Positions 1-6,607 of a DNA stretch of 16,335 bases are shown piece after piece (within the stretch, counting starts at the first letter, position 1; each line of letters starts with the position of its first letter). A program made the translations under genes and the position numbers. Below the pieces are notes generated by a model. That model was given only the letters and a program-made list of their open reading frames with translations. It was not told the origin of the DNA and ran no database searches. Source of the DNA: Dehalococcoidia bacterium (GTDB taxonomy: Bacteria; Chloroflexota; Dehalococcoidia; UBA2979); assembly GCA_009692685.1 (NCBI GenBank), contig SHYS01000023.1, positions 1-16,335 of the forward strand, in the 5' to 3' direction.

Positions 1-115
1 AGCCCGCTGCGACGAGCGCGGGGAATGACACGAGCGATCCGCCGCCGGCGACGGCATTGATCGCGCCCGCAGCGAATGCCGCCAGCGCGAGGATCGGGTA
101 TTCGAAGACGCCCAT
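1..115 (-). CDS. TauE/SafE-family permease, N-terminal part only
   Basis: Reading the minus strand from an ATG at 115 gives 38 codons that run off the left edge. The peptide begins MGVFEYPILALAAFAAG and continues with AINAVAGGGSLVSFPA, the glycine-rich first-helix signature of TauE/SafE (sulfite exporter or anion permease) membrane proteins. The first 25 or so residues form a hydrophobic membrane segment. A GGAGG ribosome binding site lies five bases before the ATG, and a TAGAGT -10 candidate lies just upstream. An ATG four bases further upstream is out of frame. The family exports small organosulfur or organic anions, but the substrate here cannot be told. It is transcribed divergently from the crotonase gene. 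Only the start is visible, so integrity is unknown. Confidence 0.8.
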   Translation of the reverse strand, partial: MGVFEYPILALAAFAAGAINAVAGGGSLVSFPALVAAG

Positions 116-133
116 CCATCCTCCGGAAGCGCC

Positions 134-139
134 ACTCTA
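134..139 (-). promoter_or_regulatory. candidate -10 element for the TauE/SafE gene
   Basis: The minus strand reads TAGAGT here, 18 bases before the ATG at 115, with GGAGG in between. This would give a leader of about a dozen bases. No good -35 was found at 16-18 bp spacing. Confidence 0.4.
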
Positions 140-152
140 GCAGTGGGCGCGG

Positions 153-180
153 TTGTCAGGCCTCGGCGGCGGTGTTAGAA
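153..180 (+). promoter_or_regulatory. candidate sigma70-type promoter for the crotonase gene
   Basis: TTGTCA (153-158), a 16-bp spacer, then TTAGAA (175-180). It lies in the 89-bp divergent gap, with a plausible transcription start near 187 and GCGGAGG at 193-199 before the ATG at 205. Assigned by eye only. Confidence 0.4.
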
Positions 181-204
181 CGGGGCGCGCGAGCGGAGGT
201 GACG

Positions 205-999
205 ATGCGGTACGATGACCTCGATGACCTGATCGTGGAGGTGGCGGACGGGATAGCCCATTGGCGGATCAACCGCCCCGACCTGCTGAACGCGATGCGC
301 ACGCGGACGTTCTGGCAGATCGTCGAACTCGGCAAGCGCCTGCAGGTGGACGAGCACGTACGCGTCGTGGTCGCCTCGCACGAGGGGCGCGGCTTCTCCG
401 CTGGTGCCGACCTCGTCAGCCGCAATCCCGCCGACCCGGGCGCCACACCCGAGGCGACACCCACCGACTCGATGGGCATCAGCGCGATCGGCCTCGCGAT
501 GCAGTGGATCGACAAGCCGACGATCGCGGCGATCAACGGCGTGTGCGCCGGCGCGGGGTACGCCCTCGCGCTCTCGTTCGACCTCCGCTACCTCGGGCCG
601 GACGCGCGGTTCGTCACCGTCTTTGGGCGGCGCGCGCTCTCGCCGGACTGCGGCATCACCTACTGGCTGCCTCGGCTGGTGGGACATGCGAAGGCACTTG
701 AACTGCTGTACACCTCGCGCGACGTGCTCGCGGACGAGGCGGCCAGCCTCGGCCTTGGCAACGAACTCGTGCCGGACGCGCTCGCACGAGCGATGGAGGT
801 CGCACGCGGATTCGTCGACGGCGCACCGCTCTCGATGATGTGGCAGAAGCGCGAGGTGCGGAACTCGTGGGTCAGCGACCTGCAGCGCCAGATCGAATTC
901 GAGTGGGCCGCGCAGGCCTCATTGCGTGGGAGCGCCGACGTGGCGGAGGGCCGCGCCTCGTTCTTGGAGAACCGAAAACCGAAGTTCGTCGGGCGCTAG
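205..999 (+). CDS. enoyl-CoA hydratase/isomerase (crotonase superfamily)
   Basis: 264 aa, usual length for a crotonase. The start is ATG 205 because GCGGAGG sits six bases before it; an ORF opening at 76 would run through the divergent promoter region. The oxyanion-hole segments are recognisable: GFSAGADL at residues 63-70 and INGVCAGAGYALALSFDLRY from about 110. The Glu144 position of classical hydratases is Ala120 here. The second catalytic region reads SPDCGITYWLPRLVG (146-160) with Asp148, the arrangement seen in PaaG-like isomerases and related enzymes rather than two-Glu hydratases. It likely hydrates or isomerises an acyl-CoA in the cytoplasm; the substrate is unknown. It stops with TAG 19 bp before the broken hydrolase and probably shares its transcript. 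Confidence 0.87.
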   Translation: MRYDDLDDLIVEVADGIAHWRINRPDLLNAMRTRTFWQIVELGKRLQVDEHVRVVVASHEGRGFSAGADLVSRNPADPGATPEATPTDSMGISAIGLAMQWIDKPTIAAINGVCAGAGYALALSFDLRYLGPDARFVTVFGRRALSPDCGITYWLPRLVGHAKALELLYTSRDVLADEAASLGLGNELVPDALARAMEVARGFVDGAPLSMMWQKREVRNSWVSDLQRQIEFEWAAQASLRGSADVAEGRASFLENRKPKFVGR

Positions 1000-1018
1000 C
1001 GCCCGCAAGGAATCAGTC

Positions 1019-1917
1019 ATGAGCAGCACTGCAGCCGTCGACGAGGCCACCGGGCGGAAGTTTTACCTCGATGACCCGGACGACCTCCGACCGGGTGAGC
1101 CGGTGACGTTCCTTCTCAATCTGCACGGCGGAGGCTCCGTCGGCTAGTGGCAGCATGCCTACTTCCCGGCGCACGACTTCAAGGAGCAGCATCGCCTTGT
1201 CATCGCGACACCGTCCGCCGCGACGCAAGATCCTTCGAGGCGGTGGGTCGCCGAGGCGGATGATGAGCATCTGAAGCACATCGTGAACTACGTGTTCGAG
1301 AAGTACGGCGTCGGGAACATCCGGTCGTTCTGGTTGGTCGGACACTCCCAGGGCGGACAGCACCTCGGCGCGCCTGCTGCAAGCCGCGTTCTTCCGTGAC
1401 CGTGTGGACGGATGGTTGAGTCTCTCCGGCGGGCGTCTGGGTGGCCACGAACGGCCGGACGCCTTCTTCCTTCCCGTCCGCGGCACCGTCCCGCCACCGT
1501 CCCGCCACCGTCCGAGCGACCTGCGCCACTGCCGCTTCCCGACACCGACTTCTCGTTCATCTTCGCGATCGGCGAGCACGAGATCGTGACGCTGCCGGAG
1601 ACCTCGCCCTGGGCGGAGAAGTACGGCGCGGGCCCGAAGCAGCGCCTCGTCGATGTCGTGGACACCGAGGCGGGTCAGATCTACGACCGGATGCGCGAGG
1701 GGAAGTCGAACGCCTCGTAGGGCCTCGAAGCGAGGCCGGGCACGGCGCAGGTGTACGTCTATCCCAACGCGCGTGGCGGTCGCGTGATCGCGGACGTGCT
1801 GCGGCTCGATAAGGGCTACACCGAGGGCCTCGAGCCGAACATCATGCGCACGCTCATCGAGATGCTGGTGTCGGCGCCGGGTGGCAAGGCAGCCAACGGC
1901 TGCTGGCGAAGACCTAG
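1019..1917 (+). pseudogene. broken alpha/beta hydrolase (PHB-depolymerase/esterase-like)
   Basis: A start at ATG 1019 follows AAGGAA. The frame encodes a hydrolase with LNLHGGGSVG, then TAG at 1145-1147, then a continuation containing the nucleophile motif GHSQGG (1340-1357). Near 1367 the frame shifts by +1. An extra G in CTCGGCGCG explains it, because removing it gives [17 protein letters not shown]. An 11-bp tandem duplication at 1486-1507 restores the original frame. The tail ([15 protein letters not shown], then VYVYPNARGGRVIADV, then KGYTEGLEP) is broken by a second TAG at 1718-1720. From memory of family members, the residues at both TAGs are normally Trp (TGG to TAG), and the indel-free product would be about 300 aa. 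The exact ancestral end is uncertain; a TAG in another frame at 1915-1917 is the limit used. No single reading frame makes a full product, so decay or assembly error is likely. Confidence 0.85.
1486..1513 (+). repeat. 11-bp tandem duplication, 2.5 copies
   Basis: The unit CCGTCCCGCCA occurs at 1486-1496 and 1497-1507, followed by a partial copy CCGTCC. Deleting one unit joins the hydrolase frame as [19 protein letters not shown], so the duplication is a frame-changing mutation within the pseudogene. Together with the upstream single-base insertion it adds 12 bp and leaves the downstream frame unchanged. Confidence 0.85.
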
Positions 1918-1930
1918 CGAGGCGCGCCCC

Positions 1931-2317
1931 ATGGCTGTCCGGTTGTTCCGCGTGATCCTGCCCGTCGGTGACCTCGACCAAGCTGCCGCCTTCTATGCCG
2001 CCATCCTTGGGTGGCCGGGCGAGCGGGTGTCCGGTGGGTGGCACTACTTCGATTGCGGGGGCACCATCCTCGCCTGCGTCGTCCCGCGTACCGAGCACCT
2101 CGAACTTCGCCCGAATATCGAGCACGTGTACTTCTCCGTGGACTATCTCGAGGAGACGTTCGCGCGCGCGGCGAGTGCAGGCTGTTTGTGGCTCGGTGCG
2201 GGTATCGAGACCCGCCCATGGGGTGAGCGTTCGTTTTACGCCCGCGATCCATCGGGCAACCCGGTCTGTTTCGTCCAGTCAGGTACAGAGTTCACCGGTG
2301 GTCGTTTCGTCCCGTGA
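1931..2317 (+). CDS. VOC-fold (glyoxalase/bleomycin-resistance-like) protein
   Basis: 128 aa from ATG 1931, ending in TGA. Two beta-alpha-beta-beta-beta modules are visible: FRVILPVGDLDQAAAFYAAI at 6-25, and EHVYFSVDYLEETFARA from about 64 onward. It closes on RDPSGNPVCFVQ (105-116), the hallmark last strand of VOC proteins. The open frame extends upstream without a stop to 1721, but that part encodes the tail of the broken hydrolase (VYVYPNARGG), so it is not counted here. The size and the lack of an obvious H/E metal quartet resemble ligand-binding members more than glyoxalase I. The ligand is unknown. Its stop faces that of the acyl-CoA ligase 9 bp away, with no clear terminator between. 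Confidence 0.85.
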   Translation: MAVRLFRVILPVGDLDQAAAFYAAILGWPGERVSGGWHYFDCGGTILACVVPRTEHLELRPNIEHVYFSVDYLEETFARAASAGCLWLGAGIETRPWGERSFYARDPSGNPVCFVQSGTEFTGGRFVP

Positions 2318-2326
2318 GGGTCACGG

Positions 2327-3865
2327 CTAACCGCTCGCCAACTCCTCGAGGACGACGCGGCGCACGAGTTTCCCGTTGCGTGTGCGTGGCAGCGGCTCCG
2401 TGCGCAGCACGAACTCGTGCGGGCGCTTGTACTCCGCGAGGTGCTGCGCCGCGTGTGCCTCGAGTGTCGCGACATTGAGGGTCATCCCGGCCTGCGGCAC
2501 GACACACGCGATCACGATCGTTTTCTGCTCGTCAATACGACGGCCCACGACAGCGACTTCGAGGACGCCCGGGCACGCCTCGATGGCGGCCTCGATCTCG
2601 TTGGGGGAGAGGCGGTAACCGAACGACTTGATGGTGTCGTCGGCGCGACCGTGGAACCAGACGTAGCCGTCGGCATCGAGGGCTGCGAGGTCGCCGCCAG
2701 TGAACCACTCGCCACGGAAGACCACGGCCTCTTCCTCCGGGCGATGCCAGTAGCGCAGCATCAGGCCCGGGTCGCTCCGGTGCGAGGCGAGCAGGCCAAC
2801 CTCGCCCGGTGGGAGTAGCCGAGGTTCTGCGCTGGCCGGGTCGAGGATCGTGGGGTCGAGAATCGCGACACGCCGCCCGGGCTGGGGGCGGCCGGGTGAG
2901 CCTCGACGGACGGGGGTGACCGGGCCGGCGGAGATGTACGTGCTGAGTTCGGTCATGCCGAGCGCCTCGAACATCTCGGTGCCGGTGCGGCTCGTCCACT
3001 CGTCGTAGAGCGTGGGTGCGAGGGCTTCGCCGGAGACGAGGACGTGGCGCAGCCGTGAGAGGTCGTGGTCTTCGGGCCGCGCGTACTTGAGCATCTGCCG
3101 GTACACGGTGGGCACCGCGACGAAGACCGTGACACCCAACCGCTCGATGAGAGCGGGCCACTGCGTCGTCTCGATACCGGCTGCGAGGATGGCGTGCGAG
3201 CCCGCCGCCCATGCGTCCATGAGTCCCACCCCGAGGGTGTACGACCAGTTGAGCGTGCCTGCATGCAGCGTGACGTCGTCGGGCGTGAACCCCTGCCAGC
3301 CCTCGCGCATCATCGCGCGGCCGTGCACCGTCCGCTGCGCGTGGAGGACGCCCTTCGGCTTGCTCGTGGTGCCCGAGGTGTAGATGAGGAACGCCGGATC
3401 CTCGGCGTGGGTCATCGGCAGCGTCGCGGTGCCATCGAGGGCTTCGAGGTCGCGTTCGGAGAGCACCTGGCCACGGAAGCCCTCGATCGCCATGCCATCT
3501 CCGGCGATCAGCGCAACGGCCTCGGCGTCCTGCGCGAGGAACGCGGCCTCATCGGCGGTGAGGGCGGGCGAGGCGGGGATCGGCACGAGGCCGGCGAGGT
3601 TCGCGCCGAAGAAGGCGAAGGCGTATGGAGGCGTGTGCGGCAGTCGGATCAGCACCCGTTCGCCCGGCTGGAGTCCGAGGTCGAGCAGGCCACGCGCGGT
3701 GCGTTCGATGCGTGCCCACGCCTCGGCGGCGGTCCAGCGCTCCTGGCGCCCGTCGCCGTGGACGAAGGTGAACGCGGGCCGGTCACCCTGCGGGCCCGAG
3801 GCGCGCGCCTCTAGGCACCAGCGGGCGAGGTTCAGCGGCTGGCTAGAAGCTGCATCGTCAGGCAC
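2327..3865 (-). CDS. acyl-CoA ligase / AMP-dependent synthetase (ANL family)
   Basis: 512 aa. Activates a carboxylic acid with ATP to an acyl-AMP and transfers it to CoA in the cytoplasm. All core ANL motifs are present: YTSGTTSKPKGV (162-173), ALGMTE (301-306), TGGD (389-392), GRADDTIKSFGYRLSPNEIE (406-425) and the C-terminal Lys in PRTRNGKLVRR (about 493-503). In the P-loop the usual second Gly of TSGTTG is Ser. The middle segment GTLNWSYTLGVGLMDAWAAG resembles benzoate- and branched-acid-CoA ligases, so an aromatic or short branched acid is a reasonable but unproven substrate. The start is GTG 3865. A TAGACT -10 element ends six bases before it, leaving no room for a Shine-Dalgarno, so the mRNA is probably leaderless. 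It terminates in TAG. Confidence 0.92.
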   Translation of the reverse strand: MPDDAASSQPLNLARWCLEARASGPQGDRPAFTFVHGDGRQERWTAAEAWARIERTARGLLDLGLQPGERVLIRLPHTPPYAFAFFGANLAGLVPIPASPALTADEAAFLAQDAEAVALIAGDGMAIEGFRGQVLSERDLEALDGTATLPMTHAEDPAFLIYTSGTTSKPKGVLHAQRTVHGRAMMREGWQGFTPDDVTLHAGTLNWSYTLGVGLMDAWAAGSHAILAAGIETTQWPALIERLGVTVFVAVPTVYRQMLKYARPEDHDLSRLRHVLVSGEALAPTLYDEWTSRTGTEMFEALGMTELSTYISAGPVTPVRRGSPGRPQPGRRVAILDPTILDPASAEPRLLPPGEVGLLASHRSDPGLMLRYWHRPEEEAVVFRGEWFTGGDLAALDADGYVWFHGRADDTIKSFGYRLSPNEIEAAIEACPGVLEVAVVGRRIDEQKTIVIACVVPQAGMTLNVATLEAHAAQHLAEYKRPHEFVLRTEPLPRTRNGKLVRRVVLEELASG

Positions 3866-3871
3866 ACCGCG

Positions 3872-3877
3872 AGTCTA
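3872..3877 (-). promoter_or_regulatory. -10 element of a likely leaderless acyl-CoA ligase transcript
   Basis: The minus strand reads GGCGTAGACTCGCGGTGTG, with the hexamer TAGACT separated from the start codon GTG (3865) by six bases. Transcription would begin at or next to the G of GTG. Confidence 0.55.
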
Positions 3878-3880
3878 CGC

Positions 3881-3898
3881 CGCCTGCGCGTGCAGGCG
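3881..3898. promoter_or_regulatory. 18-bp perfect inverted repeat (operator or hairpin)
   Basis: CGCCTGC, a 4-base loop GCGT, then GCAGGCG. It occupies the spacer between the -10 of the acyl-CoA ligase and its -35 region, where a repressor would block transcription. It is also 38 bases past the DUF1761 stop on the same strand, so it could be an RNA hairpin. No T-run follows it in that direction, so a classical intrinsic terminator is unlikely. Confidence 0.5.
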
Positions 3899-3936
3899 AC
3901 GCGGACTCGCGTGTACGGGTAGCCTCGACGGGCGCG

Positions 3937-4350
3937 CTACGCGATGAAGCCGTAGACCAGACCAGCTAGGCCGTACCCGATCACCGCATAGCCAGCGTTG
4001 ATCAGGTAGAGCGACCACGGCGACCCCTCGTACGTCGGGCGGTTGAGTGCCTCGATCGCGACGACGCCGGCACCGACGATCAGGCCGCACACTAGGCCAT
4101 CCAGCGGACCGTCTCCGCCACCCCAAGTGTAGAGCAGCGCCACGATCGCCGTGGTGACGAGGCTACCGGCGGCGTTAATGCCGAGGCAGATCGGCAGCGC
4201 GATACCCGGCGGGTCGTCCGTCGACTTCCCGAGGGCGGCCATCCACTGCTTTGAAAACAGGAACGTGTACCAGACTGCGCCCGTCACGAAGTGGGCGGCC
4301 ATCCCGAGTACCACGCCAAGGACGCTGAAATTAACTGATTCTAGGTGCAC
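3937..4350 (-). CDS. DUF1761 family integral membrane protein
   Basis: 137 aa from GTG 4350. This start is chosen because a near-perfect Shine-Dalgarno AAAGGAGG lies seven bases upstream, while the longer frame to 4434 adds a charged, non-membrane extension. Four membrane segments are visible at about 8-29, 52-75, 84-102 and 112-134. The first carries HFVTGAVWYTFLFSKQWM, matching the GalWYs-pllFGkqWm pattern of DUF1761 proteins. The family has no established function. It is 117 bp downstream of the AlkD-like gene on the same strand and may have its own promoter (TATTGT on the minus strand, 4385-4390). It ends in TAG. Confidence 0.8.
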   Translation of the reverse strand: MHLESVNFSVLGVVLGMAAHFVTGAVWYTFLFSKQWMAALGKSTDDPPGIALPICLGINAAGSLVTTAIVALLYTWGGGDGPLDGLVCGLIVGAGVVAIEALNRPTYEGSPWSLYLINAGYAVIGYGLAGLVYGFIA

Positions 4351-4356
4351 AGGACC

Positions 4357-4364
4357 CCTCCTTT
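4357..4364 (-). promoter_or_regulatory. strong Shine-Dalgarno of the DUF1761 gene
   Basis: The minus strand reads AAAGGAGG, then GGTCCT (six bases), then GTG. This decides the GTG start at 4350 over the longer upstream frame. Confidence 0.75.
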
Positions 4365-4467
4365 GCACCCCCGTCGCGCTGCGAACAATACAGGAGTCCG
4401 ATCCGCTGAGGCGGTCGTTCCTAGAAGTTGGCACGCGGGAATCTGGCGGATGGAGGTAGCAGGACGG

Positions 4468-5175
4468 CTAGCCCTCGTGAAGCCCCATGTAGTGGGCCCG
4501 CTGGCGCGGTTCGAGTTTCTCGATGGCCGCGCGCAGGGTTGGCCTCGGCATCGTTGCAGCGTGTTCGTCGAGGGACGCTAGCAACTCGCTGCCACCTGCG
4601 GTGCGGAGCGCCCCGCCGGTCGCCTTCTGGATGAGTTCGTCCTGATCCTTGAGCAGCAGATTCGCGATGGCGAACGTGTCGCCGACGTCCCCCCGCATCG
4701 CGAAGTACATCGTGCTGACGATGGCGGTCCGCCGTTCTGGCATCTGCTTCGACCGGGTGAGTTTGCGGAGAATCGTCCGCGGGCGCTCGGACAGGTAGCC
4801 GCCCACCACGTGGATGGCGCTGCGGTCGACGAGGTCCCACGTGTTGAGGCGGTCGTACCGCCGAGTGTAGAGGTCGAACAGTTTCTTTCGACGTGTGTCG
4901 GTCGTTTTCTTTGCTCGCGCCTGAAAGTCGAGCACGCTGACCGCCCCGACCCTGGCCTCGTGCAGATTGCTCTCCAGCAAGCGCTCCATCTCAACGGGGG
5001 GCATCTCCATCGAGGCTTTGGCGAGCGCGAAGACCTCGCCCATGCGCACGCCGAGGAACTCGTCGTCGCCACGCTTGGCGAGGGGGAAGAAGCGCTCGTA
5101 TTTCTTCAGTTCGGCGGCCGACTGGCGAGCCTTGAGCGCGGTGATGAACGCCTTCGCCGTGAGCGGTGCCGCCAT
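4468..5175 (-). CDS. AlkD-like DNA alkylation repair / HEAT-repeat protein
   Basis: 235 aa, normal AlkD size, all-helical HEAT-like repeats. AlkD glycosylases remove N3- and N7-alkylated purines without base flipping. Family landmarks are FLGVRMGEVFALAK (40-53), NTWDLVDRSA (111-120), with Trp113 and Asp117 matching AlkD Trp109 and Asp113, and the Arg pair 148-149 near AlkD Arg148. In the next motif AlkD has a Trp (Trp187), but here QKATGGALRTAG (183-194) has Gly188, so one of the three residues that cradle the lesion is lost. Activity may be altered or absent. Start ATG 5175 follows AGAGGAGT. It lies 24 bp after the clpS-like stop, so the two are probably co-transcribed. It ends in TAG. Confidence 0.85.
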   Translation of the reverse strand: MAAPLTAKAFITALKARQSAAELKKYERFFPLAKRGDDEFLGVRMGEVFALAKASMEMPPVEMERLLESNLHEARVGAVSVLDFQARAKKTTDTRRKKLFDLYTRRYDRLNTWDLVDRSAIHVVGGYLSERPRTILRKLTRSKQMPERRTAIVSTMYFAMRGDVGDTFAIANLLLKDQDELIQKATGGALRTAGGSELLASLDEHAATMPRPTLRAAIEKLEPRQRAHYMGLHEG

Positions 5176-5199
5176 GCCGGACTCCTCTTGCTTCGTACC

Positions 5200-5580
5200 T
5201 CAGCCGACGGTGTCGATCCGCTCGACGATCGCGGACATCGAGCCTTTCGAGCCGGAGATCCGAGGGTCGGCGCCGTAGGCGTGAATCTGCGACTGCTTCG
5301 CCATGCAGGCGTCGTGCTCGGCGGTCATCAGTGTGACGCGTCCCTGCGTGTCCACGATCCGCGCGAGAGCGAACGCCTTCTCCACCCCGTAGCCGAAGAC
5401 CGCCCCCAGCATCTCGATGACGTAGTCGTACGAATGGTCGTTGTCGTCCAGGAGGACGAGGCGCCACAGCGGCTCCGAGACGACCTCGGTGTGGTCCTCG
5501 ATCACCACGTCGGGCCGGACGATCGGGCGCACGGTCGGGGAGACGGCGCGCGGGGGCAGCGCGAGGTGGTTGGGCGACAT
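5200..5580 (-). CDS. clpS: ClpS-like ATP-dependent protease adaptor
   Basis: 126 aa. ClpS binds the N-domain of ClpA/ClpC and delivers N-end-rule substrates to ClpP. A proline-rich N-tail (1-37) is followed by WRLVLLDDNDHSYDYVIEML (39-58), equivalent to the ClpS VvLhNDdvTpmeyVvevL core, then FGYGVEKAFALARIVDTQGR (62-81). The tail to 126 (HAYGADPRISGSKGSM) is divergent. The His of the VHxxG motif that contacts the substrate alpha-amino group is Asp77 here, so specificity could differ from classical ClpS. The ATG at 5580 was preferred to the upstream frame because a TAGGAT -10 element ends eight bases before it, implying a leaderless start. It precedes the AlkD-like gene by 24 bp. Stop TGA. Confidence 0.82.
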   Translation of the reverse strand: MSPNHLALPPRAVSPTVRPIVRPDVVIEDHTEVVSEPLWRLVLLDDNDHSYDYVIEMLGAVFGYGVEKAFALARIVDTQGRVTLMTAEHDACMAKQSQIHAYGADPRISGSKGSMSAIVERIDTVG

Positions 5581-5588
5581 CGAAATCG

Positions 5589-5594
5589 ATCCTA
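5589..5594 (-). promoter_or_regulatory. -10 element of a likely leaderless clpS transcript
   Basis: The minus strand reads GGCGTAGGATCGATTTCGATG. The TAGGAT hexamer is eight bases from the ATG and has the same GGCG prefix as the acyl-CoA ligase promoter (GGCGTAGACT). No Shine-Dalgarno can fit. Confidence 0.5.
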
Positions 5595-5607
5595 CGCCGG
5601 ACGGGGG

Positions 5608-5636
5608 TTGTGGCAGTTGGGTGTCTCCGGTATTAC
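5608..5636 (+). promoter_or_regulatory. sigma70-type promoter for the nucleotidyltransferase gene
   Basis: TTGTGG (5608-5613), exactly 17 bp, then TATTAC (5631-5636). The -10 lies inside the perfect dyad CGGTA-T-TACCG (5628-5638). The start codon GTG 5660 would have a 17-base leader containing GAAGGGG. The promoter is divergent from clpS. Confidence 0.55.
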
Positions 5637-5659
5637 CGATGCATAGCGAAGGGGATCCT

Positions 5660-6607
5660 GTGCCCGACCTCGACAACCCGCCGCTCGGCGTCATCCTCAC
5701 AGGCGGCAGGGCCACCCGGTTGCGCCCGTTGTCGGACGGGATGCCGAAGTCGCTCATCCCGCTCCTGAACCGCCCCCTCATCGCCTACTCGCTCGACCTG
5801 CTCTTCGGCGCCGGGATCCGCGAAGTGGTCGTTGTCGTCGGCGGCCAGGACGACCGCACCGGCCCCGCCGCCCGCGAGGCGGCACCTCCGGGGATGACTG
5901 TCCACGTTGCCGTGCAGGCGGAACCCCGAGGCTCCGGCGACGCACTGTTGTCCGCGAGTGCCCACCTCGATGGCCGCTACGTGGTGGTAGCAGCGGTCGA
6001 CACCGTGTTGCGTGGTGACGAGGGCGCGCCAGGGAGCCTGGGGGCGCAGGTGCGCGCGTTCCTCGCCTCGGGCACGGACGCCTGGTACGTGCTGCACGAG
6101 ACTGACCGTCCGAAGGAGATGGGGATCGTGGTGTTGGAGGGCGAGCGCGTCCTCCACCTCGAAGAGAAGCCAGCCGAGCCTCGCTCGAACCTGGCGCTCG
6201 TCGGGATCTGGATGGTCTCGCCTCGCGCCGTCGAACGGTTGCGCGCGAACCCGGCTGTGAGCATTCGTGGCGAAATCGAACTGAGCGGCACTCTCGCCAC
6301 GATGCACGCCGAGGGCTTCCCGATGGGCGGCGCGGAGTATCGAGGCGATTGGCTCGACACAGGGACTCTCGCCAGCCTGCTTGCGACTCAACGCTCGCTC
6401 CTCGGCGCTCAGGGTGTTCCGGCGCTCGTCGCGCCGGACGCGACCGTCGAGGGCTCCACGCTGGGCCTCAATGTGGTGGTCGGCGCGGGCGCCGTCGTGC
6501 GTGGTTGCACACTGCGCGACGTCTTCGTCGCCCCCGGCGCGCAGCTCGAAGGCGTCGTCGCGAGCAACGAGGTGATCACCGCCGACGGTACTCGGACACG
6601 GGTGTGA
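5660..6607 (+). CDS. sugar-phosphate nucleotidyltransferase-like protein with left-handed beta-helix tail
   Basis: 315 aa. The N-terminal NTP_transferase domain has GVILTGGRATRLRPL (10-24) and DGMPKSLIPLLNRPL (26-40). The usual Gly of GGxGTRL is Ala18. QAEPRGSGDALL (86-97), the metal-binding Asp in AAVDTV (D114), and GDWLDTGT near 238 also match RmlA/GlmU-type enzymes that make NDP-sugars from NTP and sugar-1-phosphate. The C-terminal 60 or so residues show hexapeptide-like repeats (VAPDATVEGSTLGLNVVVG). The sugar is not predictable. The start GTG 5660 is preferred over ATG 5639 because the latter lies between the -10 and the predicted transcription start, and GAAGGGG precedes the GTG. The stop overlaps the next start in GTGA (6604-6607), so translation is coupled. 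Confidence 0.85.
   Translation: MPDLDNPPLGVILTGGRATRLRPLSDGMPKSLIPLLNRPLIAYSLDLLFGAGIREVVVVVGGQDDRTGPAAREAAPPGMTVHVAVQAEPRGSGDALLSASAHLDGRYVVVAAVDTVLRGDEGAPGSLGAQVRAFLASGTDAWYVLHETDRPKEMGIVVLEGERVLHLEEKPAEPRSNLALVGIWMVSPRAVERLRANPAVSIRGEIELSGTLATMHAEGFPMGGAEYRGDWLDTGTLASLLATQRSLLGAQGVPALVAPDATVEGSTLGLNVVVGAGAVVRGCTLRDVFVAPGAQLEGVVASNEVITADGTRTRV

Noticed and set aside
1721..1930. N-terminal extension of the VOC protein
   Set aside because: It encodes hydrolase tail residues (VYVYPNARGG) in the same frame by accident. The VOC domain starts at ATG 1931.
1013..2125. Minus-strand 370-codon open frame
   Set aside because: Antisense to the broken hydrolase and VOC gene, with no recognisable motif or start context. 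GC-rich codon use creates long mirror frames.
3881..3898. Intrinsic terminator for the DUF1761 gene
   Set aside because: A stem is present but no T-run follows on the transcribed strand. Listed as operator or hairpin instead.
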